A stretch of DNA of 64,000 nt from assembly GCF_014529985.1 (NCBI RefSeq), contig NZ_JACVMU010000012.1:1-64000 (forward strand), written 5' to 3'. Of this stretch, positions 62,912-64,000 are shown piece after piece. A program made the translations under genes and the position numbers. Position 1 is the first letter of the stretch, and the number at the start of each line of letters is the position of its first letter. This stretch comes from Leucobacter sp. cx-42. GTDB lineage: Bacteria; Actinomycetota; Actinomycetes; Actinomycetales; Microbacteriaceae. The notes beneath the pieces are model-generated. The model was not told the DNA's origin. It was given only the letters and a program-made list of their open reading frames with translations, and ran no database searches.

Positions 62912-64000
62912 CTAAATGCCTGCCTCCGCAATAAAGCGTGAGGGTGCAGCCCCTGACTGGCGCGAGCCAGAGAGGAAGAGCCGGTCTCGCGCTCGGGTGA
63001 GGGCGACGTAGCAGAGGCGGCGTTCCTCTTCGATCGCGGCGTCATCCTGCGCATAGTTGATTGGGAACATGCCCTCACTCAACCCGACCACGTGCACAAG
63101 TGACCATTCCAGGCCCTTAGCCGCGTGGACGGCAGACAGCGTGACCGCCTCTACCTTCGGCTCGTGCTGTGAGCGCTGACGCGCGACAAGCTCGTCAGCA
63201 AACTCGCGGATTGTCGTGCCAGCTGGCATCTCGTCAACGAGACCGAGCAGCGCGTTCAGGGCTTCCCAGCTCTCGCGCTCGGCAGCACCCTCGGGTGGCT
63301 GCGCGGTCCAGCCGCCAGCGCGCAACGCGTCACTGACGACTTGGAAGAGCGGCCGTGAGTCGCCAGTCTTGGCTTCACCACGCAGCAGGAGCACTGCGCG
63401 CTTCACATCTGCGCGATCGAAGAACCGCTGGCCGCCACGTACCTGCGACTGGGCGCCCTGCTTCGCGAGCGCTTCTTCGATTCGGACGAGCTGCGCATTC
63501 GTTCGCGCAAGGACGGCGATGTCTGAGGGCGCGGTGCCGGCGCGGATCGCGGCGGCCACCGAGGCTGCGACCGCCTGTGCTTCGTCCAGGTCGGTCGAGA
63601 ACCATTCGAAGCCGGGTGCGAACACCTGCGCTTCAGTTGCTTCAAGCGTTTCGGTGCCGGCCGGCGTCTCTGGTGCGCCGCGCATGGGGCGCAGCTGCAG
63701 GGCGCCCGGGCGTTGCTTCATCAGTCGGTTCGCGGCGGCAACGATTGGAGCGGTCGAACGGTAGTTGCGTTCGAGCCTGAATTCGCGCGCATTGCGGAAG
63801 TCGCTGCCGAAGCCCAGCAGGTAGTCACTCGAAGCACCAGCGAACGAGTAAATGGTCTGGCTCGCATCACCGACGACGCAAAGGTCATTACGGTTGCCAA
63901 GCCACAGCTTGAGCAACTCATACTGCAGCGGCGAAACGTCTTGAAACTCGTCGACGGTGAAGAAGCGGTACTGCTCGCGCACCTGCATTGCGACGCGCGG
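62912..64000 (-). CDS. UvrD/Rep-type ATP-dependent DNA helicase, 3' part (N terminus outside the window)
   Basis: The frame enters from the right edge and gives at least 362 residues. Helicase superfamily 1 motifs are seen: II FFTVDEFQDVSPLQYELLK, III CVVGDASQTIYSFAGASSD, IV EFRLERNYRSTAPIVAAANR, V VEAVTLSAVHAAKGLEWSLV, and VI EEERRLCYVALTRARDRLFL. Motif I (Walker A) is beyond the window. It unwinds DNA in repair. The length left and the neighbouring genes fit the UvrD2 type; no HRDC domain is seen at the C terminus. Ends 4 bases from the cyclodehydratase-like gene, convergent. Confidence 0.93.
   Translation of the reverse strand, partial: PRVAMQVREQYRFFTVDEFQDVSPLQYELLKLWLGNRNDLCVVGDASQTIYSFAGASSDYLLGFGSDFRNAREFRLERNYRSTAPIVAAANRLMKQRPGALQLRPMRGAPETPAGTETLEATEAQVFAPGFEWFSTDLDEAQAVAASVAAAIRAGTAPSDIAVLARTNAQLVRIEEALAKQGAQSQVRGGQRFFDRADVKRAVLLLRGEAKTGDSRPLFQVVSDALRAGGWTAQPPEGAAERESWEALNALLGLVDEMPAGTTIREFADELVARQRSQHEPKVEAVTLSAVHAAKGLEWSLVHVVGLSEGMFPINYAQDDAAIEEERRLCYVALTRARDRLFLSGSRQSGAAPSRFIAEAGI

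Overview
The window is a chromosomal segment of a high-GC Gram-positive bacterium, most likely an actinobacterium of the Micrococcales (a Microbacteriaceae/Leucobacter-like organism). The evidence is the set of actinobacterial marker families (UPF0182, DUF2469, DUF3039, YlbL-type PDZ/Lon protease, DUF2342 metalloprotease, a zinc-ribbon protein next to a resuscitation/transglycosylase-like gene), a DnaE2/ImuB/ImuA' mutasome under an actinobacterial-type SOS box, GatCAB instead of GlnRS/AsnRS amidation, and GTG/TTG starts. The genus is an inference. I see no prophage, insertion sequence or CRISPR array. Most of the window is housekeeping sequence.

Layout. 1-739: a probable rRNA-operon promoter and leader reading leftward out of the window, then apparently non-coding DNA. 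740-4097: gatC-gatA-gatB (minus). 4236-5805: a LysR regulator and a 3-methyladenine glycosylase. 5985-13920: a minus-strand run of ligA, mnmA, a cysteine desulfurase, a thioredoxin/TPR co-chaperone and a membrane protein fused in frame to a lipoprotein. 14203-17546: a 936-residue DivIVA-type coiled coil built of 11-residue repeats, followed by RNase HI. 17656-23310: a zinc-ribbon protein, a secreted transglycosylase with a leaderless promoter, a protein of four DivIVA repeats, then cdsA-frr-pyrH-tsf-rpsB. 23638-26824: yraN-comM-dprA. 26867-29594: a small beta-rich unknown protein, a membrane protein with an internal duplication, and xerC. 29599-36331: a degenerate M23 protein, DUF2469, and the SOS-controlled imuA'-imuB-dnaE2 cassette. 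36352-38001: pncB and DUF3039. 38099-45646: an ABC transporter pair and a cell-surface polymer group (two glycerophosphotransferase-family proteins, one of them a tandem fusion, and a GT2 enzyme). 45743-50017: an HtrA-type protease and a large surface protein resembling thioester-domain adhesins. 50182-50820: two identical initiator tRNAs flanking a small gene. 51112-56013: agmatine deiminase, TetR, an NCS1 permease and a divergent amidase around a perfect palindrome. 56120-64000: UPF0182, YlbL, DUF2342, a protein resembling the cyclodehydratases of azole-peptide biosynthesis, and the 3' part of a UvrD-type helicase.

How the genes work together. Translation and tRNA maturation genes dominate the left part (gatCAB, mnmA with its likely sulfur donor, frr, tsf, rpsB, fMet tRNAs). 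DNA repair and recombination is spread through the window (tag, ligA, dprA, comM, xerC, the mutasome, uvrD-like). Envelope growth and surface functions fill much of the rest. The places most worth following up are the His-ladder coiled coil, the membrane protein/lipoprotein fusion, the agmatine deiminase-permease-amidase cluster with its palindromic operator, the orphan cyclodehydratase-like gene, and the surface protein whose thioester glutamine appears to be missing.
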